Positions 48,464 to 56,636 of a stretch of DNA of 64,000 nucleotides are shown in pieces. The position numbers and the translations under genes are program-made. The stretch spans positions 1 through 64,000 of the forward strand of contig JAUVDV010000003.1 of the NCBI GenBank assembly GCA_030595125.1. The letters run 5' to 3'. Source of the stretch: Deltaproteobacteria bacterium. GTDB taxonomy: Bacteria > Myxococcota_A > Polyangia > JAAYKL01. Under the pieces are notes generated by a model. It had not been told where the DNA came from. It did no database searches and was given only the letters and a program-made list of their open reading frames with translations. Numbering within the stretch: the stretch's first letter is position 1; each line of letters starts with the position of its first letter.

Positions 48464-50692
48464 ATGAGAAAGTCGTCAGGGGTGTGGATAGTGGCCGGCA
48501 TGGCTGCTTTGCTGTTCAATTCTGCGCAAGGATGGGCCCAGGACACGGAGGCCATCGAGTACAGCGACGAGGAAGCAGCAGGCGATGTCGAATACAGCGA
48601 CGAGGAAGCAGCCGGATCCTCAGAGGTATCCGCAGAGGGTGAGTCGGACTGGTCCCTGTCATACGGGGGTGAGGAATCGTCGGAGGGCTCAGAAGAGGAA
48701 TCAGAAGATAATCTGATGCTCTGGGAAGCTTCCGCCAAGGAGGCCTCCAGCGATGATCGCGCGAAGCTGAAACCCTGGGAATTTGGAGCCATGAGGCATC
48801 ACTCCAACCTGACCGGAAGCACGGGCCTGCTGCGCATGCAGGAAGCCGGCTCCGGACCGGCAGGCACTTTCGGGTTCGGCGTTCACGGAACTTATTTCAA
48901 GTATTCCGATTACCTCATCAAGGGGGACGAGAACGTCGGCATGTGGGGCGACGTGAACCTGCGCATCACACCCCTCGATTTTCTGGAGATCCATTATGGG
49001 ATCGCCGCTTCCGCCAACTACAACAACAAGGAGTATCCCGCCCTCTTTCAGACTCTCGGAGACATGGATCTGGGAATCAAGGGGTTCTACTCCTTTACCA
49101 AGTTGCTCACGTTGGGTCTGGACTTCTCGGTCTTCATGCTCAACTCGGTGGGTGAGGTGGCCCTCGATTGGTCGGGTACCAGCTTTGGCATGGACGCCCT
49201 GGCCACCTTCGATTTCGCCGGGATCAGCGATGACTTGCCGTTGCGCGCTCACCTCAAGGCGGGTTACTTCTTTGATCGTGCGGCAAATCTTATCGAGGAT
49301 ATAGAGACAGACCACGGCGGGTGCGGTGCCGATCTGGACGGGGACGGAAACGTGGAATACGCGGGTTGCCTGAGCCCGGTGGAGAGGACGGCCCTCGGCA
49401 TCGATCGAAACGATCAGTTCAGGATTGGTATTGGCATCGATGCGCTGCTTCCCTACGTCTCTCCCATGGTCGAGTACAACCTCGAGATCCCCGTCAACAG
49501 GCAGGACTTCATTTGTCCCAAGGACATCCCGGGCAGCTACGATAGCTGCATGGTCGAGGAATCGGGGTCGGGATTTCGCCAGGTGCTGACAATCGGCGCC
49601 AGGGTTCTTCTGCCGGTGGAAGATCTCGCCATAGATCTCGGTGTTGACATCGGGCTTACGGGATATGCCCCGACGGTCCACGAGATGGCCGCCGAGATTC
49701 CGTATCGCATCATCTTCGGCGCGAGCTACAACTTCGATCCATTCGTCGAGCCGCCGCCACCACCGCCGCCGCCGGTTGTGATAGAGCCGCCACCGCCGCC
49801 GCCGCCGCCCGCGCGGGTAATGGGCCTCGTGCATGACGAGGAGTCGGTGGACACTCCCGTGTCCGGTGCGGTTGTTGTTTATCAGGGCATGGAACTCAAC
49901 GCGCAGGTTTCCGGTAACGACGGTCGGTTCATCTCCTACGAGCTGCCGGAGGGCACTCTGACCCTGAACGTCAGCGCCGATGGTTACAACGACGGCACTT
50001 TCACGGTTGAGATTGCAGAGACTGGAGACGTGGAGCAGTCCTTCCCGCTCAAGGCCGTGCCCAAGAAGGGAACTATCGCGGTCATGGTGATCGACGACAA
50101 GGACAGCCCCATGACCGGCATCGATGTCAAGGTCAAGGGTCCGACGGACCAGACCTTCACAACCGATTCGGACGGCAAGTTGGAGTTCGATACCGACGAG
50201 GGCGAGCACAAGATCATGATTGACGTCGAGGGATACCTGAGCAAGCGGGCAAAGGTCGACGCAATACTGGAGACCAGAACCCAGGTGCAGATTCAGCTTC
50301 GTCCCAAGCCCAAGAAGTCCCTCGTGGTGGTCAAGAAAACCCGTATCCGGATCAAGCGCAAAATCCACTTCGAAACCGATTCCGATCAGATAGATCCGCG
50401 TTCCTTCGGCCTCCTCGACGAGGTTGCGGACACGCTCATCAGGAACCCGGACATCAAGCTGGTCGAGATCCAGGGGCACACGGACAACAGGGGCAAGAAG
50501 GACTACAACGTAGATCTCAGCGAGCGCCGGGCCCGATCGGTCAGGACCTATCTGGCGGATTCAGGTATTGAGCGAAGTAGGCTGCAGTCCAAGGGATTCG
50601 GGCCAGAAAAACCCATCGCTCCAAACGTCACCAGAAACGGCCGCGCCCGAAACCGGCGAGTAGAGTTCCACATCAAGGAGCGCAAAGAGTAG
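48464..50692 (+). CDS. Outer-membrane barrel protein with carboxypeptidase-regulatory repeats and OmpA domain
   Basis: 742 aa. Signal peptide (QGWAQ), then an acidic stretch with a tandem EYSDEEAAG repeat. Residues about 125-425 look like an outer-membrane beta-barrel. Two poly-Pro runs (EPPPPPPPP) precede two CarboxypepD_reg-like Ig modules (VMGLVHDEESVDTPVSGAVVVYQG..., TIAVMVIDDKDSPMTGIDVKVKG). The C-terminal OmpA domain (about 625-740) has KIHFETDSDQIDPRSFGLLDEVA, EIQGHTDNRGKKDYN, LSERRARSV and ARNRRVEFHI. A structural envelope protein linking outer membrane and peptidoglycan. AAGGAG lies 7 nt before the ATG. Confidence 0.85.
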   Translation: MRKSSGVWIVAGMAALLFNSAQGWAQDTEAIEYSDEEAAGDVEYSDEEAAGSSEVSAEGESDWSLSYGGEESSEGSEEESEDNLMLWEASAKEASSDDRAKLKPWEFGAMRHHSNLTGSTGLLRMQEAGSGPAGTFGFGVHGTYFKYSDYLIKGDENVGMWGDVNLRITPLDFLEIHYGIAASANYNNKEYPALFQTLGDMDLGIKGFYSFTKLLTLGLDFSVFMLNSVGEVALDWSGTSFGMDALATFDFAGISDDLPLRAHLKAGYFFDRAANLIEDIETDHGGCGADLDGDGNVEYAGCLSPVERTALGIDRNDQFRIGIGIDALLPYVSPMVEYNLEIPVNRQDFICPKDIPGSYDSCMVEESGSGFRQVLTIGARVLLPVEDLAIDLGVDIGLTGYAPTVHEMAAEIPYRIIFGASYNFDPFVEPPPPPPPPVVIEPPPPPPPPARVMGLVHDEESVDTPVSGAVVVYQGMELNAQVSGNDGRFISYELPEGTLTLNVSADGYNDGTFTVEIAETGDVEQSFPLKAVPKKGTIAVMVIDDKDSPMTGIDVKVKGPTDQTFTTDSDGKLEFDTDEGEHKIMIDVEGYLSKRAKVDAILETRTQVQIQLRPKPKKSLVVVKKTRIRIKRKIHFETDSDQIDPRSFGLLDEVADTLIRNPDIKLVEIQGHTDNRGKKDYNVDLSERRARSVRTYLADSGIERSRLQSKGFGPEKPIAPNVTRNGRARNRRVEFHIKERKE

Positions 50693-50770
50693 ATCTCATC
50701 TGAGGGCCTTGCCCACATCTGTTGAAGTCTGCTACTCACCTGTCGGTTCTATTCCACACAAGGTGAAAAC

Positions 50771-52156
50771 ATGTCAGAAGTTCGTGTTCGTTTTGCGCCG
50801 TCGCCCACGGGGGTTCTCCATCTCGGTGGAGCGCGTACCGCTCTATTCAATTGGCTTTTTGCAAGGCACACAGGGGGCAAGTTCCTGCTCCGGATCGAGG
50901 ACACTGACCAGAAGCGTTCCACAGATGAGTCCACCAACGCGATCCTCGACGCCCTCCAGTGGCTGGGAATGAAGTGGGACGAGGAACCCATCTACCAGTC
51001 GGCTCGCATGGAGGAGTACAAGGCCTCCTTAAGCAGGCTCATCGACGAAGGCAAGGTCTACAAGTGCTACTGCACCCCGGAGGAACGCCAGGTAATGCGG
51101 GACGAGGCGAAGAGCGCGGGGCGCACGTTCATCTATGACGGGCGCTGCGACGGCAAGCCCGACCAGCCGGATAAACAGTTCGTCTGGCGCTTTCGCATAT
51201 CGAAAGACGGGGAAACCGTGGTGGAGGATCTGGTGCAGGGCAGGGTGGTAACGCCCAATTACGAGATCGAGGATCTGGTGATAGCGCGCTCGGACGGGAC
51301 GCCTCTATACAACTTTGTGGTCGTCATAGACGACGCGGCGATGGGCATCACACACGTTGTTCGCGGCAAGGATCACCTCACCAATACACCCAAACAAATG
51401 GCCATCTATCAGGGGCTCGGCTTGCCCATTCCCAGTTTCGCTCACCTGCCTTTGATACTGGGGCTCTCCAAACGTCTGCGCTCGGCGGGGGTCGAGTCCT
51501 ACCGGGATCAGGGTTACTTGCCGGGCGCGGTGAATAACTACATCGCCAGGCTGGGGTGGTCCCACGGGGATCAGGAGATCTTCAGCGATACAGAGCTTGC
51601 CGACAAATTCGATCTGGCCGATGTCAACCGCTCCGAGGGTGCTCTCAACGTGGAGAAGATGGAGTGGATCAATCAGCAGCACATCATGGCGACCGGGCGA
51701 GAGGGCCTGGCGGCCATGGTGGTTCCGTTTCTTTCGACCGCAGGGGTTGAGGTTGCCCTCGACGATCCCCGGCTTCCGCCGGCGTGTGAGACTGTGCAGT
51801 TGCGCTCGAAGACCCTTGTGGAGATGGCTGCCAAGGTGAAGTTCTATTTCCTGGAAGACGATGCCATCGTGTACGATGAAAAGGCCGCGAAGAAATTTCT
51901 TACCCAGGAATCGAAGGTGCGCATCGCTGGTATGGCTACCGCCCTGGAGGGCTCGTTGGACTGGACTGTTCAGTCCATAGAGGATGCGGTCAATGGTTTC
52001 TGCGAGTCCTCGGATATCAAGCTCAAGCATGTCGCTCAGCCCTCGCGGGTGGCACTCACTGGAGAGGCTACCGGTCCGGGGCTCTTTGAAATGATGGTTG
52101 TACTCGGACGTGCATCGGTGCTGAATCGGCTGCGCCGCGCATGTGGAGACGAGTGA
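50771..52156 (+). CDS. gltX: Glutamyl-tRNA synthetase with shortened KMSKS region
   Basis: 461 aa, class I aminoacyl-tRNA synthetase charging tRNA-Glu. HIGH-type motif FAPSPTGVLHLGGARTALFNW, LRIEDTDQKRS, and YRDQGYLPGAVNNYIARLGWSHGD are all present. The KMSKS-equivalent loop, normally 'G.DG.KLSKRHGA', reads LILGLSKRLRSAGVESYRDQ, so about five residues before LSKR are missing while LSKR itself remains. The frame is open throughout, so this is not a frameshift. The C-terminal anticodon-binding domain is of normal length. The next gene starts 3 bp after the stop. Confidence 0.9.
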   Translation: MSEVRVRFAPSPTGVLHLGGARTALFNWLFARHTGGKFLLRIEDTDQKRSTDESTNAILDALQWLGMKWDEEPIYQSARMEEYKASLSRLIDEGKVYKCYCTPEERQVMRDEAKSAGRTFIYDGRCDGKPDQPDKQFVWRFRISKDGETVVEDLVQGRVVTPNYEIEDLVIARSDGTPLYNFVVVIDDAAMGITHVVRGKDHLTNTPKQMAIYQGLGLPIPSFAHLPLILGLSKRLRSAGVESYRDQGYLPGAVNNYIARLGWSHGDQEIFSDTELADKFDLADVNRSEGALNVEKMEWINQQHIMATGREGLAAMVVPFLSTAGVEVALDDPRLPPACETVQLRSKTLVEMAAKVKFYFLEDDAIVYDEKAAKKFLTQESKVRIAGMATALEGSLDWTVQSIEDAVNGFCESSDIKLKHVAQPSRVALTGEATGPGLFEMMVVLGRASVLNRLRRACGDE

Positions 52157-52159
52157 TCT

Positions 52160-53041
52160 TTGCAGCTGCGTGATCTCCACCCAAAGCGATTTTTTATCGA
52201 GTCATGGCGAGATATCGACGCTGAGGCCACCGAGTATAGAGCATCGTCGGGCAACAAAGGTGGTGACCTGCTACGCGCCATCTACGTGTTTGCGGTGGTC
52301 GCGATCTCTCTGATCTTGATGGATGACGAATATTTTGGAGGGCAGGCCGCCTTTCTGAAAATACTCGACTTCATAGACGACGCTAACAGCTCACAAACAA
52401 GCCCGTTTCTCTTTGCGCTGGTCGGCTGGTTGAAGCCCGACGACGGAACATCCATTTACAGCGCCATCATTCAGTCAGGCTATTTCGAACTCTGGAGCCT
52501 GGGTTACTGGGCGAGCTGGAGGGTGATCGGGTTTTTGATCATTCCTGTCATAGCCGTCATCGCGCATCCGAAGATGAAGCTTGGCGAGAGCGGCCTGTCT
52601 TTCAAGGGATTCTCGAAACACGCGTGGGTTTACGGGGTTCTATTCCTGCCGGTGTTGGCGATGGTGATTGTCCTCTCCTTCACTGAGGAGTTCTCCACCT
52701 ACTACCCGTTTTACTCGGAGGCGCATCTTTCCATCTTTAATTTCGTTGTGTGGGAAGTATTCTACATAGCCCAGTTTCTGTCTCTGGAGTTCTTCTTTCG
52801 CGGGTTCATGATACAGCCTCTTCGCAGGACAATGGGATCACCGGTAGTCCTCGCGATGATGATCCCCTATGTCATGATCCACTTCGGTAAACCTCTTCCC
52901 GAGTGCTTCGCCGCCATTATTGCCGGGGTTGTTCTGGGAACTCTCGCGCTGCGAACACGCTCCATCTGGGCTGGCTTTCTCATTCACGTGAGCGTTGCGC
53001 TGTCAATGGATGTCGCCGCCATCTGGCGAACCAACTGGTAA
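52160..53041 (+). CDS. CPBP-family intramembrane metalloprotease
   Basis: 293 aa, about eight membrane helices. The CPBP/Abi motifs are seen in order: SLEFFFRGFMI (Glu and Arg; the first Glu of the usual EE is Leu), MIPYVMIHFGKPLPE (His), and FLIHVSVALSMD (His/Asp). The family includes Rce1-like CaaX proteases and bacteriocin-immunity proteins. TTG start just after the gltX stop, with GGAGACGAG upstream; there is no ATG before residue 54. Likely co-transcribed with gltX. Confidence 0.78.
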   Translation: MQLRDLHPKRFFIESWRDIDAEATEYRASSGNKGGDLLRAIYVFAVVAISLILMDDEYFGGQAAFLKILDFIDDANSSQTSPFLFALVGWLKPDDGTSIYSAIIQSGYFELWSLGYWASWRVIGFLIIPVIAVIAHPKMKLGESGLSFKGFSKHAWVYGVLFLPVLAMVIVLSFTEEFSTYYPFYSEAHLSIFNFVVWEVFYIAQFLSLEFFFRGFMIQPLRRTMGSPVVLAMMIPYVMIHFGKPLPECFAAIIAGVVLGTLALRTRSIWAGFLIHVSVALSMDVAAIWRTNW

Positions 53042-53066
53042 CAGCAAGGGGCGGTGGGGCTCGAGT

Positions 53067-54605
53067 CTATTTCTCCGTTTTTCTGACACCTGTTTTTATG
53101 GGGTCTCCCTCATATCCCAGCGCCTTCCAATCCATGCGACCTTTCTTGAAGTGACAGTTGCCACATTTCAACGCCCCGGACTTTGGAGCGACCTGGTGGT
53201 GTATCGGCCAGTACATCTCCGTCTCGATCCAGCCCAGCGAACCCGAGTACTCCAACCCGGCCGCCTTCATGCCCAACACGGCCGACTGCTCCCAGTCGAA
53301 GGTCTTCCAGAAGCCGTCTTCCCCGAAGAGTTTCGGCACGATCAGTTTCTTGAGCTTGACGTCATAAGGCTGCTTGCCGCGCATGATCTTGAAGGGCATG
53401 ATCCTGGATCCTGGATCAGCGATGGCACCCAGTTGCTTGTTGAGCACGAGAACGTCTCCGGTCAATTCGATCTTCTTGTTCTTTGTGTAGACCTCCTGCG
53501 TTCCATTGGACCATGCATACTCGGGGACGAGCTCCTTGCCCCATTTGAAGGTTCCTTTTTTCTTTGACCATAGCGCCATGCCGAACTTGTCCTTGCCGCT
53601 CTTCAGATCCGTTCCTGCGGTGGACCAATCCCACCATGTCTTGGTCGGAATTTCTTTTGCGTAGAGCGGGATATGACAGGTTTCACAGCCCAACGCCGCC
53701 AGGTGCAGGTTGATCTTCTTGTTCTTGTGCTTCACGTCCTCGTGGCAATCCAGACAGGTGAAGTGGGCGTCGGCTTCGGACATCGGCGCTGTGGCGTAGA
53801 GAGCGCCTCTGATTTCGTGTTTTTCAGCAGTATGACAGTCGGCACAGGTGAAATTCTCGCCACCCATATGCACATCCAGATCTCGCGAGGCCTTCAGCAA
53901 GCTGGAGTCCAGATCGCCGTGCTTTACGCCGTCCCCGCCGCCGCCGTTGAAGTGACACGTGCCACAATTGCGACTGGTTGCCTTGCCGACGTTCTGCGCG
54001 ATCTTTGCGTAGTCCGGAGGAAGGAATTTATTGCCCATAAAAACCTTCTCTTCTTCGGTGGGATACCCGGCGCCGGTGGGGAACTTCTTATAGGTCCCGG
54101 TCTGGTCGTGGCAGACGAGACAGTCGATATTCTCCTTGTTCTTGAAATCAAACTCGTTGTCTTTCCAACCATAACCGATGTGACAGCTGGTACAGCGGGG
54201 CCAGTTGCCATCGAGGGCGATGCAGTAGTTGTTCAGCACATTTGTTTTTCCGTACTGAACGGTTTCGCCATTGGGCAGCTTCTTTTCCGTGAACCAGCGC
54301 CAGTGCCGCGTCATGAGGATGTCATCGCCGACGTCTTCGTGACACTCGAGGCAGGACTTTGTCACATCATGGGGAGTCTCGAACGGACCGGTATTGTCCA
54401 TGTGTTCGTCGATGACCTTCAACTTGGGGGCCACCACTACCGGCGCCTCTTCTCGAGGTTGCTCTTTTTCCGGTTGTTGTTCCGTGAGATCTTTCTTTGA
54501 CGGTGCTTGTTCCGTGGCATCGTCACCGCCACAAGAGGCCATCAGCGCCGCAATAAAAACCACGGCTGTGAGTTCGAAGCACAATATTGACTCTCGGTTT
54601 TTCAT
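53067..54605 (-). CDS. Octaheme c-type cytochrome, tetrathionate-reductase-like lipoprotein
   Basis: 512 aa. Lipobox MASC (Cys25) and a Glu/Gln/Pro linker. Exactly eight CXXCH heme sites are visible: CLECH (from residue 85), CTSCH, CLVCH, CGTCH, CADCH, CLDCH, CETCH and CGNCH. Spacing and the C-terminal part (HHQVAPKSGALKCGNCHFKKGRMDWKALGY) fit the octaheme tetrathionate reductase (OTR) family, which reduces tetrathionate, nitrite or hydroxylamine in vitro. The start was set at the ATG behind AAAGGATGAG. An ArsR-type regulator gene lies 30 bp upstream in the same direction. Needs cytochrome c maturation, for which the window holds ccmE. Confidence 0.88.
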   Translation of the reverse strand: MKNRESILCFELTAVVFIAALMASCGGDDATEQAPSKKDLTEQQPEKEQPREEAPVVVAPKLKVIDEHMDNTGPFETPHDVTKSCLECHEDVGDDILMTRHWRWFTEKKLPNGETVQYGKTNVLNNYCIALDGNWPRCTSCHIGYGWKDNEFDFKNKENIDCLVCHDQTGTYKKFPTGAGYPTEEEKVFMGNKFLPPDYAKIAQNVGKATSRNCGTCHFNGGGGDGVKHGDLDSSLLKASRDLDVHMGGENFTCADCHTAEKHEIRGALYATAPMSEADAHFTCLDCHEDVKHKNKKINLHLAALGCETCHIPLYAKEIPTKTWWDWSTAGTDLKSGKDKFGMALWSKKKGTFKWGKELVPEYAWSNGTQEVYTKNKKIELTGDVLVLNKQLGAIADPGSRIMPFKIMRGKQPYDVKLKKLIVPKLFGEDGFWKTFDWEQSAVLGMKAAGLEYSGSLGWIETEMYWPIHHQVAPKSGALKCGNCHFKKGRMDWKALGYEGDPIKTGVRKTEK

Positions 54606-54635
54606 GTCTCTCATCCTTTTGTCTTTAAAAAACAT

Positions 54636-54998
54636 CTACACGATTTCGTCGTCGGCTATTTCACCTGCTGCGATTCCTCTATCTCGCAGATCCTCAAGCA
54701 GCACCTTCCTGATCTCGAGACAAGCGGCGTAGAGCTTGGGTTGTACGAGGCTATAGAAGACTGTTTGGCCATCTTTTCGCCCATGCACGATATTCTTACC
54801 TCGCAGTAGATTCAGGTGCTGGCTGATGTTGGCCATCGGTACGTCGATCGCCGCTGCGAGCTGTCCCACGCTCTGCTCCCCATCGGCAAGAAGCGCGATG
54901 ATCATGAGTCTCTTTTCGTTGGCGATTGCCTTGCAGAACTCTGCGTGGAGCTTGAATATCTCTGGGTTTTGCATATTCGGCATCTGGTATTTGCGCAT
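54636..54998 (-). CDS. ArsR-family winged-helix regulator
   Basis: About 120 aa (start uncertain: three in-frame ATGs within 25 nt and no clear ribosome site). FCKAIANEKRLMIIALLADGEQSVGQLAAAIDVPMANISQHLNLLRGKNIVHGRKDGQTVFYSL is summarised here: 'AiAnekRLmIiaLL', then 'sVgqLA..idvpmanISQHLnlLR' and 'GRkdGqtvfYsL', the ArsR helix-turn-helix and wing. Two Cys (FCKAI and AACLEI) are available for metal, redox or sulfur sensing, but they are not at the classic CxC ArsR position. It is placed to control itself and the octaheme cytochrome. Confidence 0.85.
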   Translation of the reverse strand: MRKYQMPNMQNPEIFKLHAEFCKAIANEKRLMIIALLADGEQSVGQLAAAIDVPMANISQHLNLLRGKNIVHGRKDGQTVFYSLVQPKLYAACLEIRKVLLEDLRDRGIAAGEIADDEIV

Positions 54999-55013
54999 AA
55001 TCGAAAATGCGCA
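54992..55013 (-). promoter_or_regulatory. Candidate operator at the ArsR-type gene
   Basis: TGCGCAT and ATGCGCA arms separated by 8 bp, with a third ATGCGC half-site just beyond (55015-55020). It overlaps the first possible start codon of the regulator gene, a usual place for autoregulation. No promoter boxes were identified with confidence. Confidence 0.45.
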
Positions 55014-55070
55014 CATGCGCGGAGTATGCGTACACAAACCCGGCCAGTCAAGCCCTGAAACCGGCGCATG

Positions 55071-55159
55071 CTAACTGTCCGATAGATACCGCGCCAGCAC
55101 CCCGTCTATGTCCGCGCCGTTGGAGATGGGTTCATGTGCGTAGTTTTCGCCCGTATCCC
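55071..55159 (-). pseudogene. Orphan 3' fragment of the VFEN-motif lipoprotein gene, copy A
   Basis: On the minus strand this encodes DTGENYAHEPISNGADIDGV, then LARYLSDS and TAG, nearly identical to the last 28 residues of the intact gene at 58992-59846 (DTGANYVHDPISNGADIDGV, LARYLSDG). The match stops abruptly next to a GAGGTCAGACACATT motif (55167-55184). No start or signal peptide is attached. Confidence 0.8.
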
Positions 55160-55166
55160 TTACAGT

Positions 55167-55184
55167 GAGGTCAGACACATTATG
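55167..55184 (+). repeat. GGTCAGACACATT short interspersed motif
   Basis: GAGGTCAGACACATTATG, related to the motif at 40931-40949 and 42490-42508. It sits a few bases beyond the point where homology of orphan gene-tail A ends. Confidence 0.5.
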
Positions 55185-55210
55185 CGAGGCTATCTATCTT
55201 CCAAGCTCAC

Positions 55211-56476
55211 TCACGGAACACAATCGCTCTCCCACCAGGTGATGTCGTTGTCATACCAAGCCGCGCCGAGCACGTCCATGTCGCCGTCTCCGTCGACGTC
55301 TGCGGCGTATACCGAAATGGCGCCGGCGAATGTCCCATCCACGGTGTGCTCGGTCCAGGCGGTGCCGTCTCCCGCAGTGTTCTCCCACCAGGTGATGTCA
55401 TTGGCCAATTCTGCCGCGCCGAGCACGTCCATATCGCCGTCTCCATCAACGTCCGCCGCGTATACCGACCTGGTCTTGTCGAATTCCCCATCCACCGTGT
55501 GCTCAGTCCAGGCGGTCCCGTCGCCGGCTGTGTTTTCCCACCAGGCGATGTCGTCTGCATCAGCCGCCGCCCCGAGCACGTCCATGTCGCCGTCTCCGTC
55601 GACGTCTGCAGCATATACCGAAATGGCGCCGGTGAATTCCCCATCCACCGTGTGCTCGGTCCAAACGGTACCGTCGCCTGCGGTGTTCTCCCACCAGCTG
55701 ATGTCATCGGCGTGTAATGCCGCGCCGAGCACATCCATGTCGCCGTCTCCGTCAACGTCTGCAGCGTATACCGACCTGGCACCATTGAATTCCCCATCCA
55801 CCGTGTGCTCAGTCCAGGCGGTCCCGTCGCCGGCTGTGTTCTCCCACCAGGTGATGTCATCGGCAAGACTCGCCGCGCCGAGCACATCCATATCGCCGTC
55901 TCCGTCAACGTCCGCTGCGTATACTGAAAGGGCATTATCGAATGACCCATCCACCGTGTGCTCGATCCAGGCGGTTCCGTTGCCCGCGGTGTTCTCCCAC
56001 CATGCAATGATCTCGTCTACTTCACTCGCGCCGAGTACGTCTATATCGCCGTCTCCGTCAACGTCCGCTGCGTATACCCACCAGGCGCCGGCGAATTCTC
56101 CATCCACCGTGTGCTCGGTCCAGACTGACCCGTCGCCTGCGGTGTTCTCCCACCAGGCGATAGAATCGGCGTTGTATGCCGCGCCGAGCACGTCCATGTC
56201 ACCGTCTCCATCAACGTCTGCGGCGTATACCGACTTGGCGCCGGCGAATGCCCCGTCTACCGTGTGCTCAGTCCAGGTCGGATCACAGTAGGTGTCTGTT
56301 TCTGTGTCCGTATCGGTGTCGGTATCGGTGTCAGTGTCGCTATCCGTATCGGTGTCCGTGTCGATGTCCACATCCGTATCCGTGTCGGTCCCGGAGTCGG
56401 GGGTGATCTTCCTGTCGTCGTTGCCGCAGGCGGCGAGCCACACGACAACCACGACCAGTTTTAGTATTGTCTTCAC
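55211..56476 (-). CDS. FG-GAP/VCBS-repeat lipoprotein with seven 51-residue units
   Basis: 421 aa. Lipobox LAAC, then a (DTDTDVDI)-type acidic linker of about 40 residues. The remainder is seven near-identical units of 51 residues (153 bp), each 'VDGxFxxxxSVYAADVDGDG', 'DMDVLGAAxxADxIxWWENT', 'AGDGTxWTEHT'. DVDGDGDMD is a calcium-binding FG-GAP/VCBS motif. Seven units are the right number for a closed beta-propeller on the surface. DNA identity between units is high, so unit number may change by recombination. The gene is flanked by orphan tails A and B. Confidence 0.85.
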   Translation of the reverse strand: MKTILKLVVVVVWLAACGNDDRKITPDSGTDTDTDVDIDTDTDTDSDTDTDTDTDTDTETDTYCDPTWTEHTVDGAFAGAKSVYAADVDGDGDMDVLGAAYNADSIAWWENTAGDGSVWTEHTVDGEFAGAWWVYAADVDGDGDIDVLGASEVDEIIAWWENTAGNGTAWIEHTVDGSFDNALSVYAADVDGDGDMDVLGAASLADDITWWENTAGDGTAWTEHTVDGEFNGARSVYAADVDGDGDMDVLGAALHADDISWWENTAGDGTVWTEHTVDGEFTGAISVYAADVDGDGDMDVLGAAADADDIAWWENTAGDGTAWTEHTVDGEFDKTRSVYAADVDGDGDMDVLGAAELANDITWWENTAGDGTAWTEHTVDGTFAGAISVYAADVDGDGDMDVLGAAWYDNDITWWESDCVP

Positions 56477-56563
56477 TTACTTCCCCCGCTTTTGGTTTCG
56501 TTCCTGAATCTCTTGAGTGCGAGGCTCAATGATACCAGAAAGCTTGGCGGGGGGCTGAGTAGT

Positions 56564-56629
56564 TTCCAACTAACCGTCAGGCAAATAGCGCGCAAGCACC
56601 CCGTCTATGTCCGCGCCGTTGGAGATGGG
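56564..56629 (-). pseudogene. Orphan 3' fragment of the VFEN-motif lipoprotein gene, copy B
   Basis: Encodes KPISNGADIDGVLARYLPDG and TAG on the minus strand, matching the last 20 residues of the intact gene at 58992-59846 and also about 6 bp past its stop codon. The homology ends at GGAGATGGG, just before the 3' end of the flotillin gene. Confidence 0.8.
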
Positions 56630-56636
56630 TTTGTTT

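Noticed and set aside
48701-50479. 592-codon minus-strand frame opposite the OmpA-domain protein
   Set aside because: Antisense shadow; no signal peptide, domain or ribosome site, while the plus frame has a full OmpA domain.
50771-52156. Frameshifted gltX near the KMSKS loop
   Set aside because: The reading frame is open on both sides with conserved sequence directly before and after; the change is an in-frame loss of residues.
55215-56270. Periodic 153-bp DNA repeat that could look like a non-coding satellite
   Set aside because: It stays in one reading frame and encodes seven FG-GAP units behind a lipoprotein signal peptide.
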